Shown here piece after piece: positions 28,549 through 37,747 of a stretch of DNA of 64,000 nt. Both the position numbers and the translations under genes were made by a program. How positions within the stretch are numbered: position 1 is the first letter of the stretch; each line of letters starts with the position of its first letter. The notes under the pieces were generated by a model. That model saw only the letters and a program-made list of their open reading frames with translations. It did not search any database and was not told where the DNA came from. This DNA is from Flavobacteriaceae bacterium S0862 (GTDB lineage Bacteria > Bacteroidota > Bacteroidia > Flavobacteriales > Flavobacteriaceae). Location: the NCBI GenBank assembly GCA_023015825.1, contig JALKAW010000004.1:186001-250000 (forward strand), in the 5' to 3' direction.

Positions 28549-28577
28549 AAAACCTGGACTTGAGTTCAGGTTTTTTT
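28549..28577 (+). terminator. Intrinsic terminator
   Basis: AACCTG-G-ACT pairs with AGT-T-CAGGTT around a two-base loop, followed by seven T. Confidence 0.8.
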
Positions 28578-28629
28578 ATGGTATCATTTTTGAGTTTTAA
28601 GATTCTATTAACATTTTAAAACTTTAATT

Positions 28630-29184
28630 ATGAAAACAAAAAAAACAGCTCCAAAGGTCAATGCTGGTTCAATGGCAGACATTGCATTCTTGTTACTCAT
28701 CTTCTTTTTAGTAACAACCACAATGGCAAACGAAAAAGGCATTCAAAGAAAATTACCTTCAATTTGCAATACCCTAGATTGTAAAGGAGAGATCTATGAA
28801 CGTAACATATTACGGATTTCCTTAAACGGTAATCAAGAGATTATGGTACAAAATGAAATCGTAACTATTGAGAATTTAAAAGGTATTGTCAAAACTTTTG
28901 TAGATAATAATGGTGACGATAGTTGTACGTATTGCAATGGCATTAAGGATGCCTCATCTTCCGATAACCCATCAAAAGCAGTGGTGTCCTTGACAAGTCA
29001 CCCACAATCATCTTATGAGTTATTTGTTGACGTTCAAGACGAATTAACTAAAGCTTATCTTGAGCTTAGAAAGGCATATGCAATAAAAGTTTTAGGTAAA
29101 TCTTTAGATAACTTAAATGAAAACGATATGATTTTGTTAAAAAAAGCTTATCCCTTTGTAATCTCTGAGGTACAAACAAAGTAA
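28630..29184 (+). CDS. ExbD/TolR-like biopolymer transport protein, orphan
   Basis: 184 residues: a short cytosolic N-terminus, one membrane helix (about 16-31) with Asp17 (SMADIAFLLLIFFLVTT), the proton-relay Asp of the ExbD/TolR family, then a periplasmic domain. Four Cys (46, 51, 99 and 102, the last two as CTYC) are unusual and sit in an insert with a Ser/Asp-rich stretch (about 95-116). Normally ExbD works with ExbB (MotA-like), but no ExbB or TonB gene is beside it here. It is flanked by unrelated genes with their own signals. Family is clear; partner unknown. Confidence 0.85.
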   Translation: MKTKKTAPKVNAGSMADIAFLLLIFFLVTTTMANEKGIQRKLPSICNTLDCKGEIYERNILRISLNGNQEIMVQNEIVTIENLKGIVKTFVDNNGDDSCTYCNGIKDASSSDNPSKAVVSLTSHPQSSYELFVDVQDELTKAYLELRKAYAIKVLGKSLDNLNENDMILLKKAYPFVISEVQTK

Positions 29185-29241
29185 CTTACATTTTATTATT
29201 ATATTTGGTTGCATAAATACTAATAACCAATCAATTTAATA

Positions 29242-30585
29242 ATGAAAAACAACAAAACAGCTCAAGTTTTTAAGTCTATTTCGATTTTTAAGCTTGTTTT
29301 TTTATGTATCGTTCTCCTGAGTGTTTCCTGCAAGGAACAAGAAGAAAAACCAATGAGCGAAGAGGATCTAATTGCAAAAGCAAAAGGTATTCACGAACGC
29401 GTAATTACACTTGACACTCACTGCGATATCAATGTAAATAATTTTACGGACTCTATTAACTACACACAAGAGTTAGACAACCAAGTAAACCTTCCTAAAA
29501 TGAAAAAAGGAGGACTTGATGTTGCATGGTTTATAGTTTACACAGGTCAAGACACATTAACAGACGAAGGTTATGCAAAAGCATACGAAAATGCTATGTC
29601 TAAGTTTAATGCCATTCATAAATTAACAAAAGAAATTGCTCCAGATCAAATTGGATTAGCAGTTACGTCTGATGATGTTAGGCGTATTGATGCAGAAGGG
29701 AAAAAAGTAGCGATGATTGGTATTGAAAATGGCTATCCAATTGGTACAGATATTGGCAGAGTAAAAGAATTTTACGATTTAGGAGCTAGATATATGTCGT
29801 TAGCACATAATGGACATAGTCAGTTAAGCGATTCTAACACTGGTGAACGTGATGACGTTTGGCTCCATAACGGATTGAGTGATCTAGGTAAGCAAGTGAT
29901 TGCTGAAATGAATAAGTATGGTATTATGATAGATATTTCACATCCATCTAAAGAAGCCATTAAGCAAATGATAGAATTAACTAAAGCGCCAGTTATTGCG
30001 TCACATTCTTCTGCAAGAGCTTTATGCGACCACAGTAGAAACCTTGATGATGAGCAATTAGGATGGGTTAAAGAAAATGGAGGTGTTGTACAGACTGTAG
30101 CTTTCACTAGTTATGTAAATAAAGAAAAGAATGATGCTCGAAATGCAAAATCTAGTGAAATTCAAAAGCAAGTTGCCGATTCCCTAGGCGTGAAATGGCT
30201 TTCGAGCAGAGCGGAATTTAGAGCCTTATCTGATGAAGAACGTGAAGCGTATATGAAAGTGAGAACACAGGTTTCAGATATTGTAGATGCTAAAATTGAA
30301 AAAATGCCAGATTTCCCCGAAAAGGTAAATGTATCAGACTTTGTGGACCATATAGACTATTTAGTTGAAAAAATGGGATTACAGCACGTAGGCATTAGTA
30401 GTGATTTTGATGGTGGTGGTGGTGTTGAAGGTTGGAACGATGCTTCCGAAACTTTCAACGTAACATTAGAACTTGTTAAAAGAGGTTATACCGAAGAACA
30501 AATTGAAAAACTTTGGAGTGGTAACTTATTAAGAGTTCTTGACGAATGTGAAAAAGTAGCACAAGAAATTCAAGCAGGAGCATAA
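29242..30585 (+). CDS. Membrane dipeptidase (M19), lipoprotein
   Basis: A 447-residue renal-dipeptidase-family enzyme that cleaves dipeptides using a binuclear zinc site. It has a lipoprotein signal with lipid Cys30 (LLSVSC). Metal-site residues: His60 and Asp62 in DTHCD, Glu162 in GIENG, His234 in DISHPS, His255 in ASHSSARA, and an SSDFDGGGG segment near residue 390. Anchored in the periplasm, it would complete the breakdown of peptides released by the S9, S15 and S41 enzymes encoded elsewhere in the window. Monocistronic, ends at a shared terminator. Confidence 0.93.
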   Translation: MKNNKTAQVFKSISIFKLVFLCIVLLSVSCKEQEEKPMSEEDLIAKAKGIHERVITLDTHCDINVNNFTDSINYTQELDNQVNLPKMKKGGLDVAWFIVYTGQDTLTDEGYAKAYENAMSKFNAIHKLTKEIAPDQIGLAVTSDDVRRIDAEGKKVAMIGIENGYPIGTDIGRVKEFYDLGARYMSLAHNGHSQLSDSNTGERDDVWLHNGLSDLGKQVIAEMNKYGIMIDISHPSKEAIKQMIELTKAPVIASHSSARALCDHSRNLDDEQLGWVKENGGVVQTVAFTSYVNKEKNDARNAKSSEIQKQVADSLGVKWLSSRAEFRALSDEEREAYMKVRTQVSDIVDAKIEKMPDFPEKVNVSDFVDHIDYLVEKMGLQHVGISSDFDGGGGVEGWNDASETFNVTLELVKRGYTEEQIEKLWSGNLLRVLDECEKVAQEIQAGA

Positions 30586-30604
30586 ATTTCAGTTTCTAAC
30601 ATAA

Positions 30605-30635
30605 TAAAAAAGTCAGCTTAATAGCTGCCTTTTTT
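30605..30635. terminator. Bidirectional hairpin terminator
   Basis: AAAAAAG-T-CAGCT pairs with AGCTG-C-CTTTTTT around a TAAT loop, with one mismatch; A- and T-tracts flank it, between convergent stop codons. Confidence 0.8.
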
Positions 30636-30637
30636 AT

Positions 30638-31519
30638 TTAATCACTTTTTTTAAATCCGTAAAACAACTGCCTAAAAAATCCCTTAGGCATTTTTTTATC
30701 ATCTTCATATCCTAATTCTATACTACCACTATCCTCTGGAATATAATTAGTTTTAAAAATATAATCCCATAGGCTTAAGCTAATTCCAAAATTGACACCA
30801 TAAAACCTATCTTTTGGTAAAGCATAAGCATGATGGTATAAATGCATTACAGGGTTGTTAAATACATATTTTAAAGGTCCATAACTAAGCTTAATATTAG
30901 CATGATTTAAATGACCAATAGAAATTGCTACAAAGTGAACTATATACGCCTGTTCTGGTTCAAAACCACCTAGAAGCATCACAACGAGGAGCTTTAATGG
31001 TTTATATAAAACATTTTCCATCCAATGATAACGCAAATGTGCTGCAAACCCCATTTCTTTCACTGAATGATGCACTTTGTGAAAACGCCATAACACATTA
31101 AATCTATGCAGTAACACATGAGTAAACCACTGCACAAAATCCGATAGAATAAAGAAAATCAATAATTGACTCCACATTGGAAGTTGCTTTATATCTATAA
31201 GCGCTAAAGATTTGGTATCCATTCCAAAAGCATCAAGGAAGAATAACTCAAAAACCTTATAAAAGCCACTGATAACAATGGCAAAAATGAAAAAGTTAAA
31301 AAACATATAGAATACATCCAACCAAAAGTCCTTTCTAAAAATCGATTGGTTTTTCCGCCAGGGAAATGCTATTTCAAGTCCCCAAACTACTAATGAAATA
31401 AGTATCAATCCCCAAAAGTAATTATTGTACCAAACGACATCAAAAGTTATGGAACGCCAAGTCCAATCTAGTGTTCCTAATATGGAATTGATAAAAGCAT
31501 CTATATACTTCATTGGCAA
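30638..31519 (-). CDS. Sterol desaturase/fatty acid hydroxylase-family membrane protein
   Basis: 293 residues with several membrane segments and the three His boxes of the di-iron family: HVLLH (134-138), HKVHH (147-151) and HLYHH (226-230), plus HLNHAN near 203. Such enzymes oxygenate lipid chains or sterol-like molecules. The ATG is 5 bases after the stop of the fused E1 dehydrogenase gene, so the two are co-transcribed; an alternative start is Met3. A link to branched-chain fatty acid or lipid modification is plausible from this pairing, but the substrate is not readable. Confidence 0.88.
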   Translation of the reverse strand: MPMKYIDAFINSILGTLDWTWRSITFDVVWYNNYFWGLILISLVVWGLEIAFPWRKNQSIFRKDFWLDVFYMFFNFFIFAIVISGFYKVFELFFLDAFGMDTKSLALIDIKQLPMWSQLLIFFILSDFVQWFTHVLLHRFNVLWRFHKVHHSVKEMGFAAHLRYHWMENVLYKPLKLLVVMLLGGFEPEQAYIVHFVAISIGHLNHANIKLSYGPLKYVFNNPVMHLYHHAYALPKDRFYGVNFGISLSLWDYIFKTNYIPEDSGSIELGYEDDKKMPKGFFRQLFYGFKKSD

Positions 31520-31524
31520 TAAAA

Positions 31525-33531
31525 TTAGTAAGCTAGAAGTGTTTTAAGTTCAGTTTCAAACCTATTTTTTGGCAGATACTGATCTTCTAATTGATTAATA
31601 AACGGAATTGGAGTTTCTATACTTGCCACACGTTTAACTGGTGCGTCCAAATACTCAAAACATTCTTCCATAATCATGGATGCAATATCTGAAGCTATAC
31701 CACCAAAAAGGGAATCCTCTTGTAAGATTATTGCCCTTCCAGTTTTTTTAACCGAAGTTAATATCGCTTCAGTATCTAAAGGTTGCAAAGTCCTCAAGTC
31801 GATAATGTCAGCATCAATATCCTTATTATTATCAAGTGTTTCAAGTGCCCAATGTACCGCTGCTCCATAACTAATAACTGTTACATCTGTACCTTCTTTT
31901 AGCAGTGATGCTTTACCAAAAGGTAAGGTAAAATAATCTATTGGCACTTCTTGACGAATACTTCTATATAATGCTTTGTGCTCAAAGAACAATACTGGGT
32001 TTGGGTCGTTAATTGCTGTTGCTAATAACCCTTTAGCATCATAGGGGAACGCTGGATAAACAACTTTTAGTCCTGGTGTTTTGGTAAACCAAGCCTCGTT
32101 TGTTTGCGAGTGAAAAGGACCAGCAGCAACACCAGCACCACATGGCATTCTCAAAACAACATCAGCATTTTGGTTCCATCTATAATGCGATTTGGCTAAA
32201 TAATTGACTACAGGGTTAAAACCAGAAGTCACAAAATCGGCAAATTGCATTTCCACAACACTTTTTATGCCTGCAATAGATAATCCCATACCAGCTTCAA
32301 CAATAGCAGATTCGCAAATTGGTGTATTTCTAACACGTTCTTCTCCAAATGCCTTTAAAAAGCCATCAGTAATTTTAAAAACACCACCATAATCGGCAAT
32401 ATCTTGTCCCATTATTACCAAGTCTTTATGCTTTTGCATTGATTGCTTTAGGCCTTCAGAAATGGCATCAACAAATCGAATTTCCTTAGTTTTTCCTTTA
32501 GGCGTAACCTCTTGATATTTAAATGCTTTATAAACATCATTTAACTCAGTTGTTAAATTAGGAATAATCGCTTCTTCAGCGTAAGCCTTTTCTAAGCCAT
32601 CATGAATTTCTTTCATAATGTCTTCCTTTATTTTGAATTCATCCTTTTCGGTTAAAATGCCTTCTTCTTTAAGATAAGCTTGATAATTCACTAACGGATC
32701 TTTTAAAGCCCATTGCTCCATTAAATCTTTTGGAACATATTTTGTACCACTCGCTTCTTCATGACCACGCATTCTAAAGGTTTTAAACTCTATAAGTATT
32801 GGTCTTGGACGCTTTCTAATGCTCTCTGCTAGTTTCGTAAGCTTAGAGTAAACATCCAAAATGTTATTACCATCAATAATAAATGATTCTATTCCATAAC
32901 CCTTACCTCTGTCTGCAATATTTTTGCAGTTATACTGCTGGGATGTTGGTGTAGATAAACCATAACCATTATTTTCAATACAAAAAATAACAGGAAGCTT
33001 CCATACAGAAGCCACATTTAATGCTTCATGAAAATCACCTTCGCTTGTCCCTCCTTCTCCAGAAAACACAGCTGTAACTTTATTATTCTTATTTAACAGA
33101 TTTGCAAGCGCAATACCATCAGCCACACCTAATTGTGGCCCCAAATGCGATATCATTCCAACAATATTATACTCCTGAGTACCAAAATGAAATGAACGGT
33201 CCCTACCTTTAGTAAATCCGCTAGCTTTTCCCTGCCACTGTGCAAATAAGCGATAAAGTGGGATTTTTCTTGTTGTAAAAACACCAAGGTTTCGGTGCAT
33301 TGGCAAAATATATTCGTCATCCTTTAAGGCCATCGTAACACCTACAGATATTGCCTCCTGACCTATTCCTGAGAACCATTTTGATATTTTTCCCTGTCGC
33401 AATAGAATGAGCATCTTCTCCTCTATCATTCTGGGTTTAAGCATATTCTTATATAGTGAAATAAGTGTATTACGACGTAAGCTCTTTTTGTCATAAATTA
33501 TATTTCTAATAGTATTTGTTGTTTTAGCCAT
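31525..33531 (-). CDS. Fused 2-oxoacid dehydrogenase E1 alpha/beta subunit
   Basis: 668 residues. The N-terminal half (about 1-340) is E1 alpha with the thiamine diphosphate segment GEGGTSEGDFHEALN and a downstream ENNGYG; the C-terminal half (345-668) is E1 beta (MGQDIADYGGVFKIT, then GMGLSIAGIKSVVEMQFADF). It decarboxylates a 2-oxoacid (pyruvate, acetoin or branched-chain type) and hands the acyl group to an E2 lipoyl enzyme. The alpha-beta fusion is common in Bacteroidota. No E2 or E3 is present in the window. First gene of a two-gene unit with the hydroxylase-family gene. Confidence 0.92.
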   Translation of the reverse strand: MAKTTNTIRNIIYDKKSLRRNTLISLYKNMLKPRMIEEKMLILLRQGKISKWFSGIGQEAISVGVTMALKDDEYILPMHRNLGVFTTRKIPLYRLFAQWQGKASGFTKGRDRSFHFGTQEYNIVGMISHLGPQLGVADGIALANLLNKNNKVTAVFSGEGGTSEGDFHEALNVASVWKLPVIFCIENNGYGLSTPTSQQYNCKNIADRGKGYGIESFIIDGNNILDVYSKLTKLAESIRKRPRPILIEFKTFRMRGHEEASGTKYVPKDLMEQWALKDPLVNYQAYLKEEGILTEKDEFKIKEDIMKEIHDGLEKAYAEEAIIPNLTTELNDVYKAFKYQEVTPKGKTKEIRFVDAISEGLKQSMQKHKDLVIMGQDIADYGGVFKITDGFLKAFGEERVRNTPICESAIVEAGMGLSIAGIKSVVEMQFADFVTSGFNPVVNYLAKSHYRWNQNADVVLRMPCGAGVAAGPFHSQTNEAWFTKTPGLKVVYPAFPYDAKGLLATAINDPNPVLFFEHKALYRSIRQEVPIDYFTLPFGKASLLKEGTDVTVISYGAAVHWALETLDNNKDIDADIIDLRTLQPLDTEAILTSVKKTGRAIILQEDSLFGGIASDIASMIMEECFEYLDAPVKRVASIETPIPFINQLEDQYLPKNRFETELKTLLAY

Positions 33532-33658
33532 CTAAAAAAATTCTTAATCAAAAGTAGCAAAAATAAGGTAACGGTAGCAAGATTTTTGCTATTGCACAAA
33601 TTTCATCGATTATCTAGTTTATAATAAGCTATAAGGTAGATATTTGTCAATACTAGCC

Positions 33659-33687
33659 TTGTTTAGTGGCCAATTTCGCTATCTTTG
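33659..33687 (+). promoter_or_regulatory. Promoter of the 2OG-Fe(II) oxygenase gene
   Basis: TTG at 33659-33661, 18 bases, then TATCTTTG at 33680-33687, an exact match to the Bacteroidota -7 box TAnnTTTG. It lies downstream of the GTG at 33666, so translation must begin at the ATG at 33717. Confidence 0.75.
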
Positions 33688-33716
33688 TTATTCTATTATA
33701 TTTAATTTTTAAGACG

Positions 33717-34667
33717 ATGAATAAGATACCTAGTGTAAATCTTAAAGATTTTCTTTCAGAAGATCCTCAAACAAAACAAAAATTTATCAATGATATTGGA
33801 AAAGCTTATGAAGACATTGGTTTTGTTGCACTAAAAGGTCATTTTTTAGATGACGAATTAGTTGACAATCTATATAAAGAAGTGAAAAACTTTTTTGACC
33901 TTCCATTAGAAACTAAAAGAAAGTATGAAATTCCTGGTATTGGAGGCCAACGTGGCTATGTATCGTTTGGAAAAGAAAGTGCTAAAGGGAAAAAAGAAGG
34001 CGATTTAAAAGAGTTTTGGCATTTTGGGCAGTATGTAGAAAATAACCCTGATTTGGAAGCTCAATATCCAAAAAATGTAAGTGTTGAAGAACTTCCATCT
34101 TTCAATGCTATTGGTAAAGAAACCTATAGAATGCTTGAAAAAACGGCAAAATATGTGCTTCGCTCCTTAGCTCTTCATTTAGGTTTAAATGAGACTTATT
34201 TTGATGAATATATATTTAATGGTAATAGTATATTAAGACCTATTCACTATCCACCTATTAAAGAAGAACCAAAAAATGCAGTTAGAGCTGCTGCGCATGG
34301 AGATATTAACTTAATCACCTTGTTAATGGGTGCTCAAGGTCGTGGATTACAAGTGCAAAATCATAAAGGTGAATGGCTAGATGCTATTGCAGAACCTGAT
34401 GAACTTATGATTAATGTTGGTGATATGTTATCAAGGCATACTAATAATAAACTAAAATCAACAATTCACAGAGTTATAAACCCACCCAAGGAGCTTTGGG
34501 GAACATCACGTTATTCTATACCATTTTTTATGCATCCAGTAAGTAGTATGAAGTTAGATGTACTAGATAGCTGTATTGACGAAGAACACCCTAAACAATT
34601 TGAAGATATTACAGCTGGAGAATTTTTAAATGAACGTTTGATAGAATTAGGATTGATAAAAAAGTAG
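33717..34667 (+). CDS. 2-oxoglutarate/Fe(II) oxygenase, isopenicillin N synthase-like family
   Basis: 316 residues from ATG 33717; the longer GTG form from 33666 is rejected because a promoter -7 box overlaps it. Iron ligands of the double-stranded beta-helix core: His194 and Asp196 (AHGDIN) and His251 (TIHRVIN); Arg265-x-Ser267 (RYS) would bind 2-oxoglutarate. The N-terminal part matches the DIOX_N segment (VALKGHFLDDELVDNLYKE). Cytosolic; substrates of this family range from amino acids to small metabolites and cannot be named here. Monocistronic with its own promoter. Confidence 0.9.
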   Translation: MNKIPSVNLKDFLSEDPQTKQKFINDIGKAYEDIGFVALKGHFLDDELVDNLYKEVKNFFDLPLETKRKYEIPGIGGQRGYVSFGKESAKGKKEGDLKEFWHFGQYVENNPDLEAQYPKNVSVEELPSFNAIGKETYRMLEKTAKYVLRSLALHLGLNETYFDEYIFNGNSILRPIHYPPIKEEPKNAVRAAAHGDINLITLLMGAQGRGLQVQNHKGEWLDAIAEPDELMINVGDMLSRHTNNKLKSTIHRVINPPKELWGTSRYSIPFFMHPVSSMKLDVLDSCIDEEHPKQFEDITAGEFLNERLIELGLIKK

Positions 34668-34678
34668 TATTCAGAAAT

Positions 34679-34740
34679 CAGTCGCAGTCGCAGATAAATT
34701 TTATTACTGTAACTGAAACTGTAAACTGAGACTGTAAACT
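34679..34740. repeat. Degenerate CAGTCG/ACTGNN hexamer repeats
   Basis: CAGTCGCAGTCGCAG (34679-34693) faces a run of ACTGTA/ACTGAA-type units (34706-34740). The two sides are partly complementary (CAGTCGCAG against CTGAGACTG), so a hairpin can form. It fills the gap between the oxygenase and the SUI1 gene. Function unknown; it may be a small dispersed repeat. Confidence 0.55.
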
Positions 34741-34747
34741 AATACAC

Positions 34748-35077
34748 ATGGATTTACAAGATCAATTAAAAAATCTGTTCCCAGATCATCAAGTACCTGA
34801 AACAAATGAAGAAACTAAGAAAGCAGATGTTGTCTGGCTTCAAGATGATCCCATAATTTGCAAATACGAAAAACGAAAAGGCAAACCAATAACCATACTT
34901 GAAGGTTATAATGGAGCTACAGAAGATTTTAAGAAACTGGCAAAAGAACTAAAAACCAAGTTAAACGTTGGAGGTAGTTTTAAAGATGAGAAAATCATCA
35001 TCCAAGGTGATTACCGAGATAAAATTATGGCTATTTTAAAAGACAAAGGGTTTAACGTTAAGCGTGTTGGTGGTTAA
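34748..35077 (+). CDS. SUI1/eIF1 (YciH)-family translation factor
   Basis: 109 residues; the C-terminal 75 are the SUI1 fold: RKGKPITILEGYNG, the basic KKLAKELKTKLNVGGSFKD segment and IIIQGDYRDKI. Homologues such as YciH bind the small ribosomal subunit and act in start-codon discrimination or stress control of initiation. It is first of four tightly spaced genes (SUI1, DUF1835, phosphorylase, binding protein). Confidence 0.9.
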   Translation: MDLQDQLKNLFPDHQVPETNEETKKADVVWLQDDPIICKYEKRKGKPITILEGYNGATEDFKKLAKELKTKLNVGGSFKDEKIIIQGDYRDKIMAILKDKGFNVKRVGG

Positions 35078-35079
35078 TA

Positions 35080-36021
35080 ATGACAAAAAAAATCCTTCAT
35101 ATCACTAATGGCTCAAGCCTAACTAACTATTTAAATGAGTTAAACTTCTCAGGCGATTTTTTAACATGGCATGAAATGCTTTGCGAAGGCCCAACTGTTG
35201 AGAAAATTGATACTCAAGAGTTTGTAGAAATAAGGCGCACTTTTCTAAATAAATATTATAATATAGATATTGATGAATACAAGTTTCATAATGAACTAGG
35301 AGTAATTGATGATATTAAAAACTATTCCAAAATAATTCTTTGGTTTGAGTATGATTTATTTTGCCATATAAATCTTATGGCAGTCATTAGCTTATTACAA
35401 CAAAAAAAGGTTAAACTACCTTTATTTTTAGTTTGCAGTGGTAGAATTAAAGGAGAACAAGATTTTAAAGGGCTAGGCGAGTTAAGTGAGAGTCAGCTTC
35501 TAGATCATTTTGATAATAAAATTGAATTGAACGAGTCTGATATAGAATTAGCTACGTCAATTTGGAAAATATACTGTGGTAAAGACCATAATTCGTTAAA
35601 ACCATATATTTTAAAAACCTCGTCATTTAAATATTTAAATAGCTGCTTAAAAGCACATTTAAAGCGTTTTCCAAACTCAAAAAATGGTTTAGATAGACTT
35701 GAAAAACATATATTGGAAATAATTAGAGACAACCATATAAAATCTAAACATCATCTATTAGGTTATGTATTAAACTATCAAGGGTATTATGGTTATGGAG
35801 ACATACAAATAAAACGCATGATTGATAATTTGATTATATTCATTGAAGAAACTGACCAAGGATTAGAATTAAACCGTAAAGGTCATGACGCATTATTAAA
35901 TCAGCATAACTTTTCAAATGAAATACATAACGATATTCAATATGGAGGTGTAAATAGATTAGAATATCAGTTTAACAAAAAACAAAACAAACTCATAAAA
36001 ACAGTATATAATGTCAATTAA
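35080..36021 (+). CDS. DUF1835-family protein
   Basis: 313 residues, cytosolic. The N-terminus LHITNGSSLTNYLNELNFSGD and the following FLTWHEMLCEGP are typical of DUF1835, whose function is not established. A C-terminal winged-helix-like region (about 190-290) may bind nucleic acid, but this is a guess. It starts 2 bases after the SUI1 gene and overlaps the phosphorylase gene by 11 bases. Confidence 0.85.
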   Translation: MTKKILHITNGSSLTNYLNELNFSGDFLTWHEMLCEGPTVEKIDTQEFVEIRRTFLNKYYNIDIDEYKFHNELGVIDDIKNYSKIILWFEYDLFCHINLMAVISLLQQKKVKLPLFLVCSGRIKGEQDFKGLGELSESQLLDHFDNKIELNESDIELATSIWKIYCGKDHNSLKPYILKTSSFKYLNSCLKAHLKRFPNSKNGLDRLEKHILEIIRDNHIKSKHHLLGYVLNYQGYYGYGDIQIKRMIDNLIIFIEETDQGLELNRKGHDALLNQHNFSNEIHNDIQYGGVNRLEYQFNKKQNKLIKTVYNVN

Positions 36022-36880
36022 GGAATCCGAACTTATTCTAAACCCAGATGGCAGTGTTTATCATCTTAATTTAAAACCAGAGCATATTGCAGATACTGTT
36101 ATTTTTGTAGGCGATCAAGATCGTGTTGCAAAAATATCTAAGCATTTTGATTCCATTGAATTTGAAACTCAAAAACGAGAGTTTAAAACCCATACAGGAT
36201 ATTATAAGGGTAAACGACTTACGGTAATGTCTACTGGAATTGGTCCCGATAATATCGATATTGTTATGAATGAGCTAGATGCTTTAGTTAATATTAATCT
36301 TGAAACCAGAAAACCTAAACAAACACTTAAATCGCTAAACATTGTTCGTGTTGGTACATCTGGCTCTCTTCAAAGTGATGTTCCTGTGGACTCATTTGTA
36401 TTGAGTACACATGGATTGGATTTAAACGGCATGCTACACTTCTATCAAATTGAAGACATTTGTAATCCAGAGCTTGAAGATGCGTTTATCAAACACACCA
36501 ATTGGCATAAAGACAAAGCAAGACCAGTGATAATTGGCAATAGTAAATTACTTGAAAATTTTCTAGATAGCCCAAAAGTACACAAGGGTGTTACTGCTAC
36601 TGCAGGTGGGTTTTATGGACCTCAAGGACGTGTACTTAGATTGCCTCTATTCGATAATGATATGAATACCAAAATTGACTCATTTAATCATGATGGTATA
36701 AAAATCACCAACTTCGAAATGGAAACATCAGTCATTTATGGATTGTCAAAACTGTTAGGTCATCATGCCTGTTCTTTAAATGCAATTATAGCCAATAGAC
36801 CAAACGGAACATTTAGCAAAGATCCAAAAGCGGCTGTTGAAGGACTTATAAAATACACCCTAAATAAATTAGTTTCTTAA
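36011..36880 (+). CDS. Nucleoside phosphorylase (uridine phosphorylase-like)
   Basis: 289 residues of the PNP/UDP phosphorylase superfamily. The N-terminal VIFVGDQDRVAKISKHF, the phosphate-binding MSTGIGPDNIDI and the RVGTSGSL segment match the family; a late NFEMETSVIYG carries the Glu that binds ribose. It cleaves nucleosides with phosphate to base and ribose 1-phosphate, in nucleoside salvage. Uridine is the likely substrate, but not certain. It overlaps the DUF1835 gene and abuts the binding-protein gene. Confidence 0.87.
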   Translation: MSIKESELILNPDGSVYHLNLKPEHIADTVIFVGDQDRVAKISKHFDSIEFETQKREFKTHTGYYKGKRLTVMSTGIGPDNIDIVMNELDALVNINLETRKPKQTLKSLNIVRVGTSGSLQSDVPVDSFVLSTHGLDLNGMLHFYQIEDICNPELEDAFIKHTNWHKDKARPVIIGNSKLLENFLDSPKVHKGVTATAGGFYGPQGRVLRLPLFDNDMNTKIDSFNHDGIKITNFEMETSVIYGLSKLLGHHACSLNAIIANRPNGTFSKDPKAAVEGLIKYTLNKLVS

Positions 36881-37747
36881 ATGAGTGAAAGTTTAAAAAC
36901 TGTGAGAATTGGAGGCGTACCAGAACATTTCAATCTAGCTTGGTACTTAACTCTTAAAAATAAGGAATATAAAGAAGAAGGTATTAATTTACGCTGGAAG
37001 GATTACTTTGGTGGCACTGGTCAAATGTGCAAAGCATTACGGGATAATGAAATAGATTTAGCTGTTATTTTAACTGAAGGAATTATAAAGGATATTATTG
37101 CAGGTAACAAATGTAAAATTATTCAAGTATATGTGAAATCGCCATTAATTTGGGGAATACATGTATCACATAATTCTCCATATAAGACAATTAATGATAT
37201 AAAAGGAACCAAAGCAGCAATAAGTCGTTTTGGGTCTGGGTCTCATTTAATGGCATATATTAATGCTCAAAATAATCATTGGAATTTAGAAACCGATTTG
37301 CATTTTGAAGTCGTAAAAAATCTAGATGGTGCAGTTAAAGCTCTTACCAATGGAACAGCCGATTATTTTATGTGGGAAAAATTTACAACCAAACCATTAG
37401 TAGACACTAATACCTTTAAACATATTGATGATTGTCCATCTCCTTGGCCATGTTTTGTCATTGCTGTAAGAGAAGAGTTTCTAGCCAATGAAAAAGAATG
37501 CTTAAAGACTATTTTAAATATAATAAATAGGACGACGAAGGAGTTCAAAGATATTCCTTCCATTGATGTTACCATTGCAAATAGATACAATCAAAAACTA
37601 GAAGATGTGCAACAGTGGCTTAATTTAACTGAGTGGTCTCAAGACAACTTAGACATCGAAACAGTAAACAATGTTCAAGAGCAACTTTTGGCTTTGAAGA
37701 TAATCCCAAAAAAAATACCTTTTAACCAGCTGGTAACCAACATTTAA
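36881..37747 (+). CDS. Periplasmic-binding-protein-fold protein without signal peptide
   Basis: 288 residues of the type 2 periplasmic-binding-protein fold (NMT1/SsuA-like): RIGGVPEHFNLAWYLTLKN, DLAVILTEGIIKDI, AISRFGSGSHL and DYFMWEKFTTK are visible. There is no signal peptide, lipobox or ABC transporter neighbour, so it probably acts in the cytosol as a ligand-binding protein or enzyme. It begins immediately after the phosphorylase stop, suggesting a pyrimidine or thiamine-like ligand, but that is inference only. Confidence 0.8.
   Translation: MSESLKTVRIGGVPEHFNLAWYLTLKNKEYKEEGINLRWKDYFGGTGQMCKALRDNEIDLAVILTEGIIKDIIAGNKCKIIQVYVKSPLIWGIHVSHNSPYKTINDIKGTKAAISRFGSGSHLMAYINAQNNHWNLETDLHFEVVKNLDGAVKALTNGTADYFMWEKFTTKPLVDTNTFKHIDDCPSPWPCFVIAVREEFLANEKECLKTILNIINRTTKEFKDIPSIDVTIANRYNQKLEDVQQWLNLTEWSQDNLDIETVNNVQEQLLALKIIPKKIPFNQLVTNI

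Noticed and set aside
34679-34740. Repeated hexamers as a possible CRISPR
   Set aside because: Units are too short, there are no spacers of even length and there is no cas gene.
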